34,374 nucleotides of DNA from Sphaerisporangium rufum (GTDB lineage: Bacteria > Actinomycetota > Actinomycetes > Streptosporangiales > Streptosporangiaceae): the NCBI RefSeq assembly GCF_016863395.1, contig NZ_BOOU01000091.1, positions 1 through 34,374 on the forward strand, read 5' to 3'. The notes below the pieces were generated by a model. It saw nothing but the letters and a program-made list of their open reading frames with translations. It was not told the origin of the DNA and did no database searches. The position numbers and the translations under genes are program-made. Below, in pieces: positions 7,964 through 15,753 of the stretch. The stretch's first letter is position 1. Every line of letters begins with the position of its first letter.

Positions 7964-9178
7964 TCAGCCCGGCTGAGGGTCCTCGGCGTCGGCGGCCTCC
8001 ACCTCGGCGCGGGAGATGCCGAGCAGGTACAGGATGGCGTCCAGGTAGGGGACGTTGACCGTGGCGTCGGCCGCCTGGCGGAGCACCGGCTTGGCGTTGA
8101 ACGCGATGCCGAGCCCGGCGGCGGAGATCATGTCCAGGTCGTTGGCGCCGTCGCCGATCGCCACGGTCTGGCTGATCGGGATGCCGGCGTCGCGGGCGAA
8201 GCGCTCCAGGGCGCGGGCCTTGCCCGCGCGGTCCACGATCTCGCCGCACACCCGCCCGGTCAGCACGCCGTCCACGACCTCCAGGGTGTTGGCGGCCGAG
8301 TAGTCGATGCCGAGCTCGGCGACCAGCGAGTCGGTGATCTGGGTGAACCCGCCGCTGACGATCGCGAAGTGGTAGTCGAGCCGTTTGAGCGTGCGCACCA
8401 GCGTGCGCGCGCCCGGGGTAAGGACGACCTCCTTGCGGACCCGGTCGAAGACCTCCTCGGGCAGGCCCTTCAGCAGCGCCACCCGCTCGCGCAGCGAGGC
8501 GGCGAAGTCGAGCTCGCCGCGCATGGCGGCCGTGGTGATGCGCTCGACCTCCGCCATGTTGCCCGCGTGCTTGGCGAGCAGCTCGATGACCTCGCCCTGG
8601 ATGAGGGTGGAGTCGACGTCCATGACGATCAGGCGCTTGGCCCGCCGGTGCAGCCCGGAGCGCTGCACCGCCACGTCCACCTGCTGCAGGACGGCCTCGG
8701 CGGCCAGCGCGGTGCGCAGCAGCGCCGGATCGGCGCCGGAGATGGCCAGCTCGATGCAGATGACCGGGGTGTGGGCCAGCCGCTCGATGCGGTCGATGTT
8801 GGCGCCGGCGGCCGAGATGCGGCCGGCGATGCCGGCCAGCGCGGCCGGCTGCAGCGGGCTGCCCAGCACCGTCACGTGCAGGCGGCCCCGGCGCCGCTTC
8901 TCCTGCAGGTCGGTGCCGGTGGACAGCTCGACCTCCATGCCGAGGTCCTCGGCGACCCGCTCGACGGCGGCCCACATCGCGCCGATGGTGCCCCCGGTGC
9001 CGGTGGGCGGCCCGCCGGAGTAGGCGACCAGCACGCCGAGGATCAGCCGGCCGCGGATGACGACCTGCTCCACGTCCGCGACGTCGACCGGGAAGCCGGA
9101 CAGCACGGTGAACAGCCGGGCCGTCACGCCGGGCCGGTCCGGCCCGGTCAGGGTGATCAAAAGCGTGCGTTGCTTCAT
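7964..9178 (-). CDS. serB: Phosphoserine phosphatase SerB with N-terminal ACT domains
   Basis: A 404-aa HAD phosphatase for the last step of serine synthesis (phosphoserine to serine). The N-terminal region contains ACT-type folds at about residues 4-85 and 98-170 (TLLITLTGPDRPGVTARL, then HVTVLGSPLQPAALAGIA), likely for serine feedback control. The HAD domain has the catalytic MDVDSTLI (Asp187, Asp189), the motif II serine in AIVSGGF and the motif IV GDGANDLDM. Length and layout match mycobacterial SerB2. ATG 9178 is chosen over an upstream start at 9229 because KQRTLLITLTGPD begins the ACT fold. No Shine-Dalgarno is seen, but TAGCGT lies 8 nt upstream, so the mRNA may be leaderless. Confidence 0.95.
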   Translation of the reverse strand: MKQRTLLITLTGPDRPGVTARLFTVLSGFPVDVADVEQVVIRGRLILGVLVAYSGGPPTGTGGTIGAMWAAVERVAEDLGMEVELSTGTDLQEKRRRGRLHVTVLGSPLQPAALAGIAGRISAAGANIDRIERLAHTPVICIELAISGADPALLRTALAAEAVLQQVDVAVQRSGLHRRAKRLIVMDVDSTLIQGEVIELLAKHAGNMAEVERITTAAMRGELDFAASLRERVALLKGLPEEVFDRVRKEVVLTPGARTLVRTLKRLDYHFAIVSGGFTQITDSLVAELGIDYSAANTLEVVDGVLTGRVCGEIVDRAGKARALERFARDAGIPISQTVAIGDGANDLDMISAAGLGIAFNAKPVLRQAADATVNVPYLDAILYLLGISRAEVEAADAEDPQPG

Positions 9179-9186
9179 CGCGGACA

Positions 9187-9192
9187 ACGCTA
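9187..9192 (-). promoter_or_regulatory. Candidate -10 box for leaderless serB
   Basis: TAGCGT on the minus strand fits TANNNT and lies 8 nt before the serB ATG. The gene has no Shine-Dalgarno. No good -35 is visible. Confidence 0.4.
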
Positions 9193-9315
9193 CCCATCGC
9201 CCCGACCGGACGTGCGGGCGGTTCACCATCCGGACACGCGATGGTCATCTCGGGGTGTCCCGCCGGCCGGCCACGGCGTACGCGCACCTCACCGGACGCC
9301 GGGTGAGACACCGAA

Positions 9316-9343
9316 GGCGGCCCCGGTGGAACCGGTGGCCGCC
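9316..9343 (-). terminator. Terminator hairpin after the secreted-protein gene
   Basis: GGCGGCC (9316-9322) and GGCCGCC (9337-9343) pair, as do CCGG at 9323-9326 and CCGG at 9332-9335. There is one bulged T at 9336 and a 5-nt loop. It lies 41 bp past the stop of the gene at 9384-9947. Confidence 0.6.
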
Positions 9344-9383
9344 TGGTGAACGATCGTCCCGGCGGGGAGGGCCGGAAAGATGA

Positions 9384-9947
9384 TCAGCGAACGATCTTGG
9401 TCTTGAAGAACTTGTAGTCCACCTGGCCCTGGACGTCCAGGCGGTTCAGCTCGTCCTCGTTGGTGACGTCGACGCCGGCCGGCACGTCGATGGAGTAGTG
9501 GCCGAACTGGGCCAACGCGGTCCCCTTGGTGCTCTTCTTCAGCCATACGCGCACCTTGACCGAGGTGGAGCGCCCCGGCGCGAGCTGCCCATAGATGCAG
9601 AACACCTGGTGCCGGTCGACCGCGCATTCGGTGGCGGACGACTTGCCGACCACCCGGGCCTTGCTGATGCCCGCCGGCAGGATGCCCGAGATCCCGGCCA
9701 GGTCGGTGGGCCACTCACCCTTGTTGGTGCTCTTGAACTCGTAGGTGATGGTGCCGCCGCGCCGTACCGTCTTGTTCCACCGGATCCGGGTGTCCAGCGG
9801 CGACTGCGGGGAGGACGCGGTGGCGGTGGTGAGCGTGGCCGCCGGGCCGGTATCGGCGGCGGCCGCACCCGCCGGGGCGGCGAGCGCGGTGCCGGCCAGC
9901 GAACCGGCCAGCGCGAGGGCGGCGATGGAGGAGAGGTGCCGGCGCAT
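9384..9947 (-). CDS. Secreted protein with one DUF11-like beta domain
   Basis: A 187-aa exported protein of unknown function. The signal peptide is classic: MRRHLSSIAALALAG, then an Ala-rich stretch with a likely cut after ALA or AGAAA at about residues 24-32. The mature part (from about 50) contains RWNKTVRRGGTITYEFKSTN, GISGILPAGIS and APGRSTSVKVRVWLKK. That is the pattern of DUF11-type immunoglobulin-like domains found in surface and secreted proteins. Two cysteines (in TECAVD and QVFCIYG) could form a disulfide. ATG 9947 has GGGAG a few nt upstream. It has its own terminator and an unusually AT-rich upstream region, so it is a single-gene unit. Confidence 0.75.
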   Translation of the reverse strand: MRRHLSSIAALALAGSLAGTALAAPAGAAAADTGPAATLTTATASSPQSPLDTRIRWNKTVRRGGTITYEFKSTNKGEWPTDLAGISGILPAGISKARVVGKSSATECAVDRHQVFCIYGQLAPGRSTSVKVRVWLKKSTKGTALAQFGHYSIDVPAGVDVTNEDELNRLDVQGQVDYKFFKTKIVR

Positions 9948-10253
9948 GGGTGACTCCCTTAGTGAAACGACATTTATCGGCTGGGGCCAAGTTGGGGCAT
10001 GGTTGGCGCAGCCTGACGTGGACTTTATCCAATAAATGCCGCAGTGATCGGCAAATACTCCAGCCTTAATTTCCCGCTTCGATAACTATTCTATACAGTG
10101 CGCTGGTATAACGGATATTGATGGACATAAAGCTATTAATCCGGCGCAGGACCGCCGATCAGCAGCGCGAGGACGACCGGCCGGACGCCGCCCGCCGCCG
10201 CCGGCGCGCGCCGGCGCGGTGCCCGGATGCCCGGTGACCGGGCCGCGCCCACG
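9948..10253. other. Intergenic region with an AT-rich stretch (about 10018-10143)
   Basis: This 306-bp gap holds no gene I can support. From about 10018 to 10143 the base composition shifts to clearly AT-rich, with TTTATCCAATAAA, GATAACTATTCTATAC and AAAGCTATTAATC. The flanks are over 70% GC. It lies upstream of the secreted-protein gene, so it probably carries that gene's promoter and operators, or it marks foreign DNA. I did not find a consensus sigma-70 pair at proper spacing. Confidence 0.5.
10199..10243 (-). terminator. Hairpins after queA
   Basis: An 18-bp perfect palindrome (10199-10216, CGCCGGCGC half) and a second inverted repeat, GCCCGGT-G-ACCGGGC (10229-10243), lie just past the queA stop. 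They probably form the terminator of the SDR-queA unit. Confidence 0.5.
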
Positions 10254-11276
10254 TCACCCGGCCCGCGGTGGCCGGGCCGGCGCGGCGTCCGGCAGGATCA
10301 GGTGCAAATCGCCGAACTCGTGCCACAGGTACCGCTCGCGCAGCGCCTCCTGGTAGGAGCGGGCCAGCAGGTCGGTCCCGGCGATGGCCGTCAGCATCAT
10401 CAGGTGGCTGGATCGTGGCTCGTGCAGGCCGGTGACCAGCCCGTGCACCGCGCGCACCCCCACGGCCGGGGACACCACGTGCGAGGTCCAGCCCTCCATC
10501 GGCCGCACCGTCCCCGAGCGGGCCGCCGTCTCCAGCGCGCGCACGACCGTGGTGCCCACGGCGACCACCCGGCCGGCCGCCGAGTTCACCAGGTCCGCCG
10601 TGGCCGGTGGCACGGCGAACCGCTCGGGGTAGGGCGGTTCGTCCTTCTCGGGGGAGGCCACCCCGGTGTGCAGGGTGATCGGCGTGATCAGCACGCCCCG
10701 GGCGGCGAGCGCGGCCACCAGCTCCGCGCTGAACGGCCGCCCGGCGCTCGGCATCTCGGCGCTGCCCGGCCGCGTCCCGAAGACCGTCTGGTAGGCCGAC
10801 AGCGGCCAGTCCCGGCCGACGTAGGAGTACCGGATCGGCCGGCCGTGCCCGGCCAGGTACCCGGGCACGTCCCGGTCCAGGACGGCCCGCCACAGCCGGG
10901 GCGTCTCGCGGCCGATCAGCCGCAGCGTCGCCCCGCCGGGCAGCGGCAGCCACTCGCCCGGCTCGCCGCCCGCATACGGGACGGTGGCGCCGCCGGACCG
11001 GCGGCGCAGCTCCACCAGCCAGCTGCCGTCGTCGCGCTCGGTGGAGAAGTGCACCGCGAGCCGGTCCAGCGGGACGGCGGCGGGCAGCGTCGCCGAGTCG
11101 TTCACCACCAGCACGTCACCCGGCCGCAGCAGCTCCGGCAGCTCGGTGAAGGCGTGGTGGGTGATCACCCCGGAGTCGGTGGCCGACACCATGAGGCGCA
11201 CGCCGTCCCGGGGCAGGCCGCGGGCCTCGGGTGGTTCGTGGGCCTCGCGGGCGGCCGGCAGGTCGAAGGTGATCAC
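10254..11276 (-). CDS. queA: S-adenosylmethionine:tRNA ribosyltransferase-isomerase (QueA-like)
   Basis: A 340-aa protein that in bacteria converts preQ1-tRNA to epoxyqueuosine-tRNA using the ribose of S-adenosylmethionine. Family features are LLRPGDVLVVNDSATLPA, YSYVGRDWPLSAYQTVF, ITPITLHTGV, GRVVAVGTTVVRALE, VHGLVTGLHEPRSSHLMMLTA and the C-terminal YLWHEFGDLHLIL. The start is GTG 11276, which overlaps the TGA of the upstream SDR gene as GTGA, so the two are translationally coupled. Upstream codons in this frame are low-complexity and overlap the SDR. No tgt, queF or queG is nearby. Either the other queuosine genes are elsewhere or this homologue has a different role. Confidence 0.85.
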   Translation of the reverse strand: MITFDLPAAREAHEPPEARGLPRDGVRLMVSATDSGVITHHAFTELPELLRPGDVLVVNDSATLPAAVPLDRLAVHFSTERDDGSWLVELRRRSGGATVPYAGGEPGEWLPLPGGATLRLIGRETPRLWRAVLDRDVPGYLAGHGRPIRYSYVGRDWPLSAYQTVFGTRPGSAEMPSAGRPFSAELVAALAARGVLITPITLHTGVASPEKDEPPYPERFAVPPATADLVNSAAGRVVAVGTTVVRALETAARSGTVRPMEGWTSHVVSPAVGVRAVHGLVTGLHEPRSSHLMMLTAIAGTDLLARSYQEALRERYLWHEFGDLHLILPDAAPARPPRAG

Positions 11277-11959
11277 CTGGTCACCCGCCCGCTCGCCGGC
11301 CGGCGGCCGACCAGGTCCACCAGGAAGCGCGCCACCGTGTCCGGGTCCGCCGCGCCGGCCGCCTCCTGCTCGCCGACCGCGTCCGCCAGCATGCGGGTGC
11401 GCATCTCCCCGGGGTCCACCCACCAGACCGCGACGTCCGGCTCCTCCACCGCCAGCACGCCGGACAGCAGTTCGAGCGCCGCCTTGGTCGCGCCGTACCC
11501 GCCCCAGCCCTCGTAGGCCCGCACCGCCGCGTCGGACGAGACGTTGATCACCGCGCCGCGCCGCTCCCGCAGACCGCGCAGCGTGGCCTGCACCAGGCCC
11601 AGCGGTGCGATGACGTTGGTGGCGAAGGCACCGGCCAACGCGTCCGCGGGGTAGGAGGCCAGCGCCGGCAGCGGGACGGCGCCGAGCGTCGAGGCGTTGT
11701 TGACCAGCAGGTCCAGCCCGCCCAGCTCGCCGGCCGCCCGGGCCAGCCGCTCGCGGTGCGCGGGGTCGGCGACGTCGCCGGCCAGCGCGGTGGCCCCGCT
11801 CTCGGCCGCGGCCTTCTCCAGGTCGTCGGCGCCCCGGGCCGTGATGATCAGATTCCAGCCGTCGCCGGCCAGCGCCCGGGCCAGGGCGAGGCCGAGGCCG
11901 CGCGACGCGCCGGTGACCAGCGCGGTGCGCCGGGGGATGGCTGCGGTGTCGTTCGTCAT
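11273..11959 (-). CDS. Short-chain dehydrogenase/reductase
   Basis: A 228-aa classical SDR oxidoreductase. The Rossmann motif TGASRGLG is at about residues 18-25 and LLVNNAS follows. The active site is serine in VINVSSDAAV with Tyr-x-x-x-Lys as YGATK. The substrate is unknown. Basic residues after strand beta-2 (TARGADD) hint at NADP(H) preference, but this is only inference. ATG 11959 is chosen because CGGAG lies close upstream. A further in-frame start at 11995 has no ribosome site. The last bases overlap queA, and the gene is divergent from the GAF kinase. Confidence 0.88.
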   Translation of the reverse strand: MTNDTAAIPRRTALVTGASRGLGLALARALAGDGWNLIITARGADDLEKAAAESGATALAGDVADPAHRERLARAAGELGGLDLLVNNASTLGAVPLPALASYPADALAGAFATNVIAPLGLVQATLRGLRERRGAVINVSSDAAVRAYEGWGGYGATKAALELLSGVLAVEEPDVAVWWVDPGEMRTRMLADAVGEQEAAGAADPDTVARFLVDLVGRRPASGRVTR

Positions 11960-12030
11960 GGCTCCGACGCTAGGAGCGCCCGGCCCGCCCGGCATCGGGC
12001 CGGCGACCGGCCCGGTCTCGGCTCATCGGC

Positions 12031-12050
12031 CTAGGACCGCCGCTAGGACC
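12031..12050 (+). repeat. CTAGGACC direct repeat in the SDR-kinase divergent region
   Basis: CTAGGACC occurs at 12031-12038 and 12043-12050, 12 bp start to start, roughly one helical turn. A related CTAGGAG is at 11970-11976. The second copy runs into GGGCCCC. This is a candidate operator, perhaps for the adjacent NarL-type regulator. The link is inference. Confidence 0.4.
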
Positions 12051-12081
12051 AGGGCCCCGGGCGCTCCGGCCGGGCCGGCCG

Positions 12082-12087
12082 TACAGT
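12082..12087 (+). promoter_or_regulatory. Candidate -10 box for the leaderless GAF kinase mRNA
   Basis: TACAGT fits TANNNT and ends 6 nt before GTG 12094, so transcription would start at the start codon. No Shine-Dalgarno and no good -35 are visible. Confidence 0.5.
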
Positions 12088-12093
12088 GACCGG

Positions 12094-13227
12094 GTGACCA
12101 CGACTCCGGGCACCGACCGCGACGCCGTGCTGCACGCGGTGAGCTCCGCCGTGCTGGCGGTGACCCGGCACCTGTCGGTGCGCGAGGTGCTCCAGGTGAT
12201 CGTCCGCTCGGCCGGGCGGCTGCTCGGCGCCAGGTACGCCGCGCTCGGCGTGCCGGACGAGGACGGCTCGTTCGCCGAGTTCGTCGCCGAGGGGGTGAGC
12301 GACCGGCAGTGGGCGGCCCTCGGCCGGCTGCCGCGCCAGCACGGCATGCTGGCCGCGATGCTGCGGTACACCGAGCCGGTGCGGCTGGCCGACATCCGCC
12401 AGGATCCGCGCTTCGACGGCTGGCCGAGCGTCCACCCGGTGCTCAAGGACTTCATCGGGGTGCCCATCCGGGACGCCGATGAAGTGCTGGGCATCATCTT
12501 CCTGTCCAACAAGCGGGCCCCGGGCGGGTTCACCCGCGAGGACGAGGACCTGCTCACCCTGTTCGCCGCGCACGCCGCGATCGCCATCACCAACGCCCGG
12601 CTGTACGAGCGGAGCCGCGAGCTCACGGTGGTCGAGGAGCGCACCCGGATGGCCCGCGATCTGCACGACGCGGTCACCCAGAAGCTCTTCTCGCTGCGGC
12701 TGACCGCCCGCGCCGCCGCCGCGCTGGTCGCCGCGGATCCCGCCCGCGCCGCCGCCGAGCTGGACCGGGTGCAGCGGCTGGCCGGGGAGGCGCTGGCCGA
12801 GCTGCGGGCGGTGATCGTCGAGCTGCGCCCGGCCGACCTGGACCGGCACGGTCTGGCCGAGACGCTGCGCAAGCACGTCGGCCTGCTCGACCGGCTGCAC
12901 CCGGCGGCGATCACGTTCACGGCCGGCCGGATCGGCGACCCGCCGCCGGAGGCCGAGGTGACCGTGCTGCGGGTGGCGCAGGAGGCCGTGCACAACGCGC
13001 TGCGGCACGCCGGCGCCGGCGCGGTCCAGGTGCGCCTGGCCGCGGCCGGGTCGTCCCTGACGCTGGAGGTGCGCGACGACGGCGTCGGGTTCGAGCCGGA
13101 CGCGCCGGACCTGCGCGGGCTCGGGCTGGCCTCCATGCGGGACCGGGCCGAGGCGGCCGGCGGGGTGCTGAGCGTGCACTCGGCCCCCGGTGCCGGTACG
13201 ACGGTCCGCTTGGAGGTGCCCGCGTGA
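12094..13227 (+). CDS. GAF-domain sensor histidine kinase (NarL-partner type)
   Basis: A 377-aa cytoplasmic sensor kinase without membrane helices. A GAF domain spans about residues 28-170. The HisKA_3 dimerisation segment follows, with [12 protein letters not shown] and phospho-acceptor His191. The HATPase domain has EAVHNALRH (Asn301), DDGVGF and [11 protein letters not shown]. The layout resembles DevS/OsdK-type kinases, but only one GAF domain is present. No heme-ligand claim can be made. The partner regulator starts 37 bp downstream. GTG 12094 is supported by the -10 box 6 nt upstream. Confidence 0.92.
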   Translation: MTTTPGTDRDAVLHAVSSAVLAVTRHLSVREVLQVIVRSAGRLLGARYAALGVPDEDGSFAEFVAEGVSDRQWAALGRLPRQHGMLAAMLRYTEPVRLADIRQDPRFDGWPSVHPVLKDFIGVPIRDADEVLGIIFLSNKRAPGGFTREDEDLLTLFAAHAAIAITNARLYERSRELTVVEERTRMARDLHDAVTQKLFSLRLTARAAAALVAADPARAAAELDRVQRLAGEALAELRAVIVELRPADLDRHGLAETLRKHVGLLDRLHPAAITFTAGRIGDPPPEAEVTVLRVAQEAVHNALRHAGAGAVQVRLAAAGSSLTLEVRDDGVGFEPDAPDLRGLGLASMRDRAEAAGGVLSVHSAPGAGTTVRLEVPA

Positions 13228-13264
13228 GCCGGCCGCGACGGTCCGGTGCCCGGCGGGTGGCCCG

Positions 13265-13927
13265 GTGAGCGCGCCGCACCCGATCCGGGTGCTGGTCGCC
13301 GACGATCATCCGGTGGTCCGTCAGGGCCTGCGCACGTTCCTCGACCTCCAGGACGACCTGCGGGTCGTCGGGGAGGCCGCCGACGGGGCCGAGGCGGTCG
13401 AGCTGGCCGCCGCGCTCGATCCGGACGTGCTGCTGCTCGACCTCAGGATGCCGGTGCTGGACGGCCTGGGCACGCTGCGCGAGCTGAGCGGGCGCGGCCT
13501 GCGGGTACGGGTGGTGGTGCTGACCTCGGTGAGCGACCGGGCGGACGTGGCCCCGGCCATGCGCTCGGGGGCGGCCGGCTTCCTGTACAAGGACGTCGAC
13601 CCGGCGGCGCTGGTGCAGGCGGTCCGCGCGGTGCACGCCGGCCAGGTGCTGCTCGCGCCGGAGGCGGCCGACGCCATGCTGGCCGGCCCGCCCGCGCCGG
13701 GCGGCCCGGACCCGGGCGCCGCGCCGGCGGCGGTCGCGGTGCTGACCGAGCGGGAGCGCGAGGTGCTCACGCTGATCGCGTCGGGCCGGTCCAACCGGGA
13801 GATCGCCCGCGAGCTGTCCGTCGCGGAGAAGACCGTCAAGACGCACGTCTCCAACGTGCTGATGAAGCTCGGCGTGCAGGACCGGACCCAGGCCGCGCTG
13901 TACGCGGTGCGGCACGGCCTGGCCTGA
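13265..13927 (+). CDS. NarL/FixJ-family response regulator
   Basis: A 220-aa two-domain regulator. The receiver domain (about 7-125) has VADDHPVV with the acidic pair, phospho-acceptor Asp59 in [12 protein letters not shown], Thr87 in VVLTS and Lys109 in FLYKD. A Pro/Gly/Ala linker joins it to the LuxR-type helix-turn-helix, [22 protein letters not shown] then [18 protein letters not shown]. It is the output partner of the GAF kinase just upstream. Targets are unknown, though autoregulation at the CTAGGACC repeats is possible. GTG 13265 gives the correct N-terminus; the frame is open upstream into the kinase gene. The Shine-Dalgarno is weak, so translation may depend on the kinase gene. Confidence 0.93.
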   Translation: MSAPHPIRVLVADDHPVVRQGLRTFLDLQDDLRVVGEAADGAEAVELAAALDPDVLLLDLRMPVLDGLGTLRELSGRGLRVRVVVLTSVSDRADVAPAMRSGAAGFLYKDVDPAALVQAVRAVHAGQVLLAPEAADAMLAGPPAPGGPDPGAAPAAVAVLTEREREVLTLIASGRSNREIARELSVAEKTVKTHVSNVLMKLGVQDRTQAALYAVRHGLA

Positions 13928-13987
13928 GCCCGTGCCCTCGGCGGCGGTCCGGTACCGAGCCGGCCGGCCGGCGTCCGGCGGCCGCCC

Positions 13988-14767
13988 TCAGCGCTCGCCG
14001 GCGGCGTGCCGGGGCTCCAGGACGGCGTTGTGTGCCGCCACCCGCGCCCGCCGCACCGCGCGGTCCAGCTCGCGCAGCGCGGCGCCGCTCGTGGCGAGCT
14101 GCCGGGAGGTGACCCCGCGTTCCCCGGCCGCCGCCAGCACCGCGGCCAGCCGGGCGGCCAGTGCGGCGACCCGGTGTGCCCGGGCGGGGTAGCCGGGTGC
14201 GAGGCCCTCGTCGCCGCCGAGCCGCGGCCGGCCGGCGGGCGGGCCGTCCACCCCGGCCAGCGCCTCGGCGGCCGCGCGCATCGCGCCGGTCAGGGCGTGC
14301 TCGGCCTCGGCCAGCGCCGGGACGTCCGGCGGCGCGGGGTCGGCGTCCATCGCCGTCCAGCGGATGCCCGCGTAGGACGACCCGCGCCGGTCGGGGGCGG
14401 GCACCAGCCCGACGCAGCGGCCGGGGAGCACGGCGGTGACGGCCTGGCCGGCGTCCACGGCGGCCATCGTGAAGGCGGCCGGGCCGGTCAGCCCGAGCGG
14501 GTCGCCGGCGGCCGGCAGGGCCAGCCGCAGCGCGGTCATGCCCTCGACGCGCAGCTCGGCCAGGACGGCCCGCAGCGGGCGTTCGGCGCCGGGCTCGGCC
14601 ACGATCTGCGGGCCGCCGGCCCGCTCCACCCGGTCGACGGCGGCGTCCAGGCCGGTGTGCCCGGCGAGCCAGGCGTTGCCCCAGGAGACCAGCGGGCCGG
14701 AGATCGGTGAATCGGGGTGCACCCGGACCACGATATGCGGTGACGCTGCAATAGGTTTGACCCGCAA
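13988..14767 (-). CDS. Unrecognised actinobacterial protein
   Basis: A 259-aa protein I do not recognise. It has a structured first half with LVSWGNAWLAGHTGLDAAVDRV, EGMTALRLALPAAGDPLGLTGP and the motif RRGSSYAGIRWTAMD. An Ala-rich helical C-terminal half ends in QLATSGAALRELDRAVRRARVAAHNAVL. No signal peptide or membrane segment is seen. The longest frame starts with TTG 14767; GTG 14731 (in HIVVRVHPD) is an alternative. Neither has a clear Shine-Dalgarno. The coding pattern and the absence of a competing gene on the other strand support it as real. It is convergent with the response regulator and divergent from the ABC ATPase. Confidence 0.7.
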   Translation of the reverse strand: MRVKPIAASPHIVVRVHPDSPISGPLVSWGNAWLAGHTGLDAAVDRVERAGGPQIVAEPGAERPLRAVLAELRVEGMTALRLALPAAGDPLGLTGPAAFTMAAVDAGQAVTAVLPGRCVGLVPAPDRRGSSYAGIRWTAMDADPAPPDVPALAEAEHALTGAMRAAAEALAGVDGPPAGRPRLGGDEGLAPGYPARAHRVAALAARLAAVLAAAGERGVTSRQLATSGAALRELDRAVRRARVAAHNAVLEPRHAAGER

Positions 14768-14855
14768 GGGCTCTCGGGGAGGCGGCTTCCCGATGGGACG
14801 GCGCCGACCTGGGGCACCGGGGCGGTCGCGGTCGACACGTCAGGAGGTACACGCG

Positions 14856-15650
14856 ATGGGTGGTCAGGTGCTTCGGCTCCAGGACGTCGCCGTGCGCAGG
14901 GACGGCGCCGCGCTGCTGCGGGGCATCGACTGGACCGTCGAGGAGGACGAGCGCTGGGTCGTGATCGGTGCGAACGGCGCGGGGAAGACCACGCTGTTGC
15001 AGGTCGCGTCGGCCCTGCTCTATCCCAGCGACGGCTCGGTGGAGATCCTCGGCGAGCGGCTCGGCCAGACCGACGTCTTCGACCTGCGGCCGCGCATCGG
15101 CCTGGCCAGCGCGGCGGTCGCCGAGCGGGTGCCCCCGGACGAGAAGGTCATCGATCTGGTGCTGACCGCGTCCTACGCCATCCTCGGCCGGTGGAACGAG
15201 GAGTACGACTCCGGCGACGTGACCCGCGCGGTGGAGCTCATCGACCAGCTCGGCTGCGCGCACCTGATCCGCCGGAAGTTCGGCACGCTGTCGGAGGGCG
15301 AGCGCAAGCGGGTGCAGATCGCGCGGGCGATGATGCCCGACCCCGAGCTGCTGCTGCTGGACGAGCCCGCGGCCGGCCTGGACCTCGGCGGCCGGGAGGA
15401 CCTGCTGCGCCGGCTGTCGGCGCTGGCCTACGACGCGGCGGCGCCGACCATGGTGCTGGTGACCCACCATGTGGAGGAGGTGCCGAGCGGCTTCACCCAC
15501 GTGCTGCTGCTGCGGCACGGCTCGGTGGTGGCCCAGGGGCCGATCGAGTACGTGATGACCGCCGACAATCTCTCCCGCACGTTCGGGGTGCCGCTCAGCC
15601 TGGAGCGCAGCAGCGACGGCCGCTGGTACGCCCGGGCGCTGCCCGGCTGA
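14856..15650 (+). CDS. ABC transporter ATP-binding protein
   Basis: A 264-aa ATPase subunit. Walker A GANGAGKT is at about residues 38-45, the signature LSEGE at about 145-149, Walker B LLLLDE at about 165-170, and the switch His is in VTHHVEE. The signature has Glu-Gly-Glu instead of the usual GGQ. No permease or binding-protein gene is adjacent, so the transported substrate is unknown. ABC ATPases of this class also occur as lone cytoplasmic proteins. ATG 14856 follows AGGAGGT at 14842-14848 by 7 nt. The open frame runs further upstream but lies antisense to the preceding gene. Confidence 0.9.
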   Translation: MGGQVLRLQDVAVRRDGAALLRGIDWTVEEDERWVVIGANGAGKTTLLQVASALLYPSDGSVEILGERLGQTDVFDLRPRIGLASAAVAERVPPDEKVIDLVLTASYAILGRWNEEYDSGDVTRAVELIDQLGCAHLIRRKFGTLSEGERKRVQIARAMMPDPELLLLDEPAAGLDLGGREDLLRRLSALAYDAAAPTMVLVTHHVEEVPSGFTHVLLLRHGSVVAQGPIEYVMTADNLSRTFGVPLSLERSSDGRWYARALPG

Positions 15651-15652
15651 GG

Positions 15653-15680
15653 CCGGCCGGTTCCTTACTCATCCGGCCGG
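15653..15680 (+). terminator. Hairpin after the ABC ATPase gene
   Basis: CCGGCCGG at 15653-15660 and again at 15673-15680 pair across a 12-nt T-containing loop, immediately after the stop codon. Confidence 0.5.
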
Positions 15681-15684
15681 TCTC

Positions 15685-15713
15685 CGGACAGGTAAAGGGA
15701 AACCAAATAGCAT
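15685..15713 (+). promoter_or_regulatory. Candidate promoter for the SPFH gene
   Basis: CGGACA (15685-15690) and TAGCAT (15708-15713) are spaced by 17 bp in a locally AT-richer stretch, 40 bp before ATG 15754. Confidence 0.4.
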
Positions 15714-15753
15714 TCCGGCCAGGGGATCGTCTCGTTCCGGTCGGAGTTTGCTC

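Noticed and set aside
9745-10035. 96-aa plus-strand frame running into the AT-rich region
   Set aside because: It is antisense to the secreted-protein gene, has no ribosome site and an Ala/Val-rich shadow composition.
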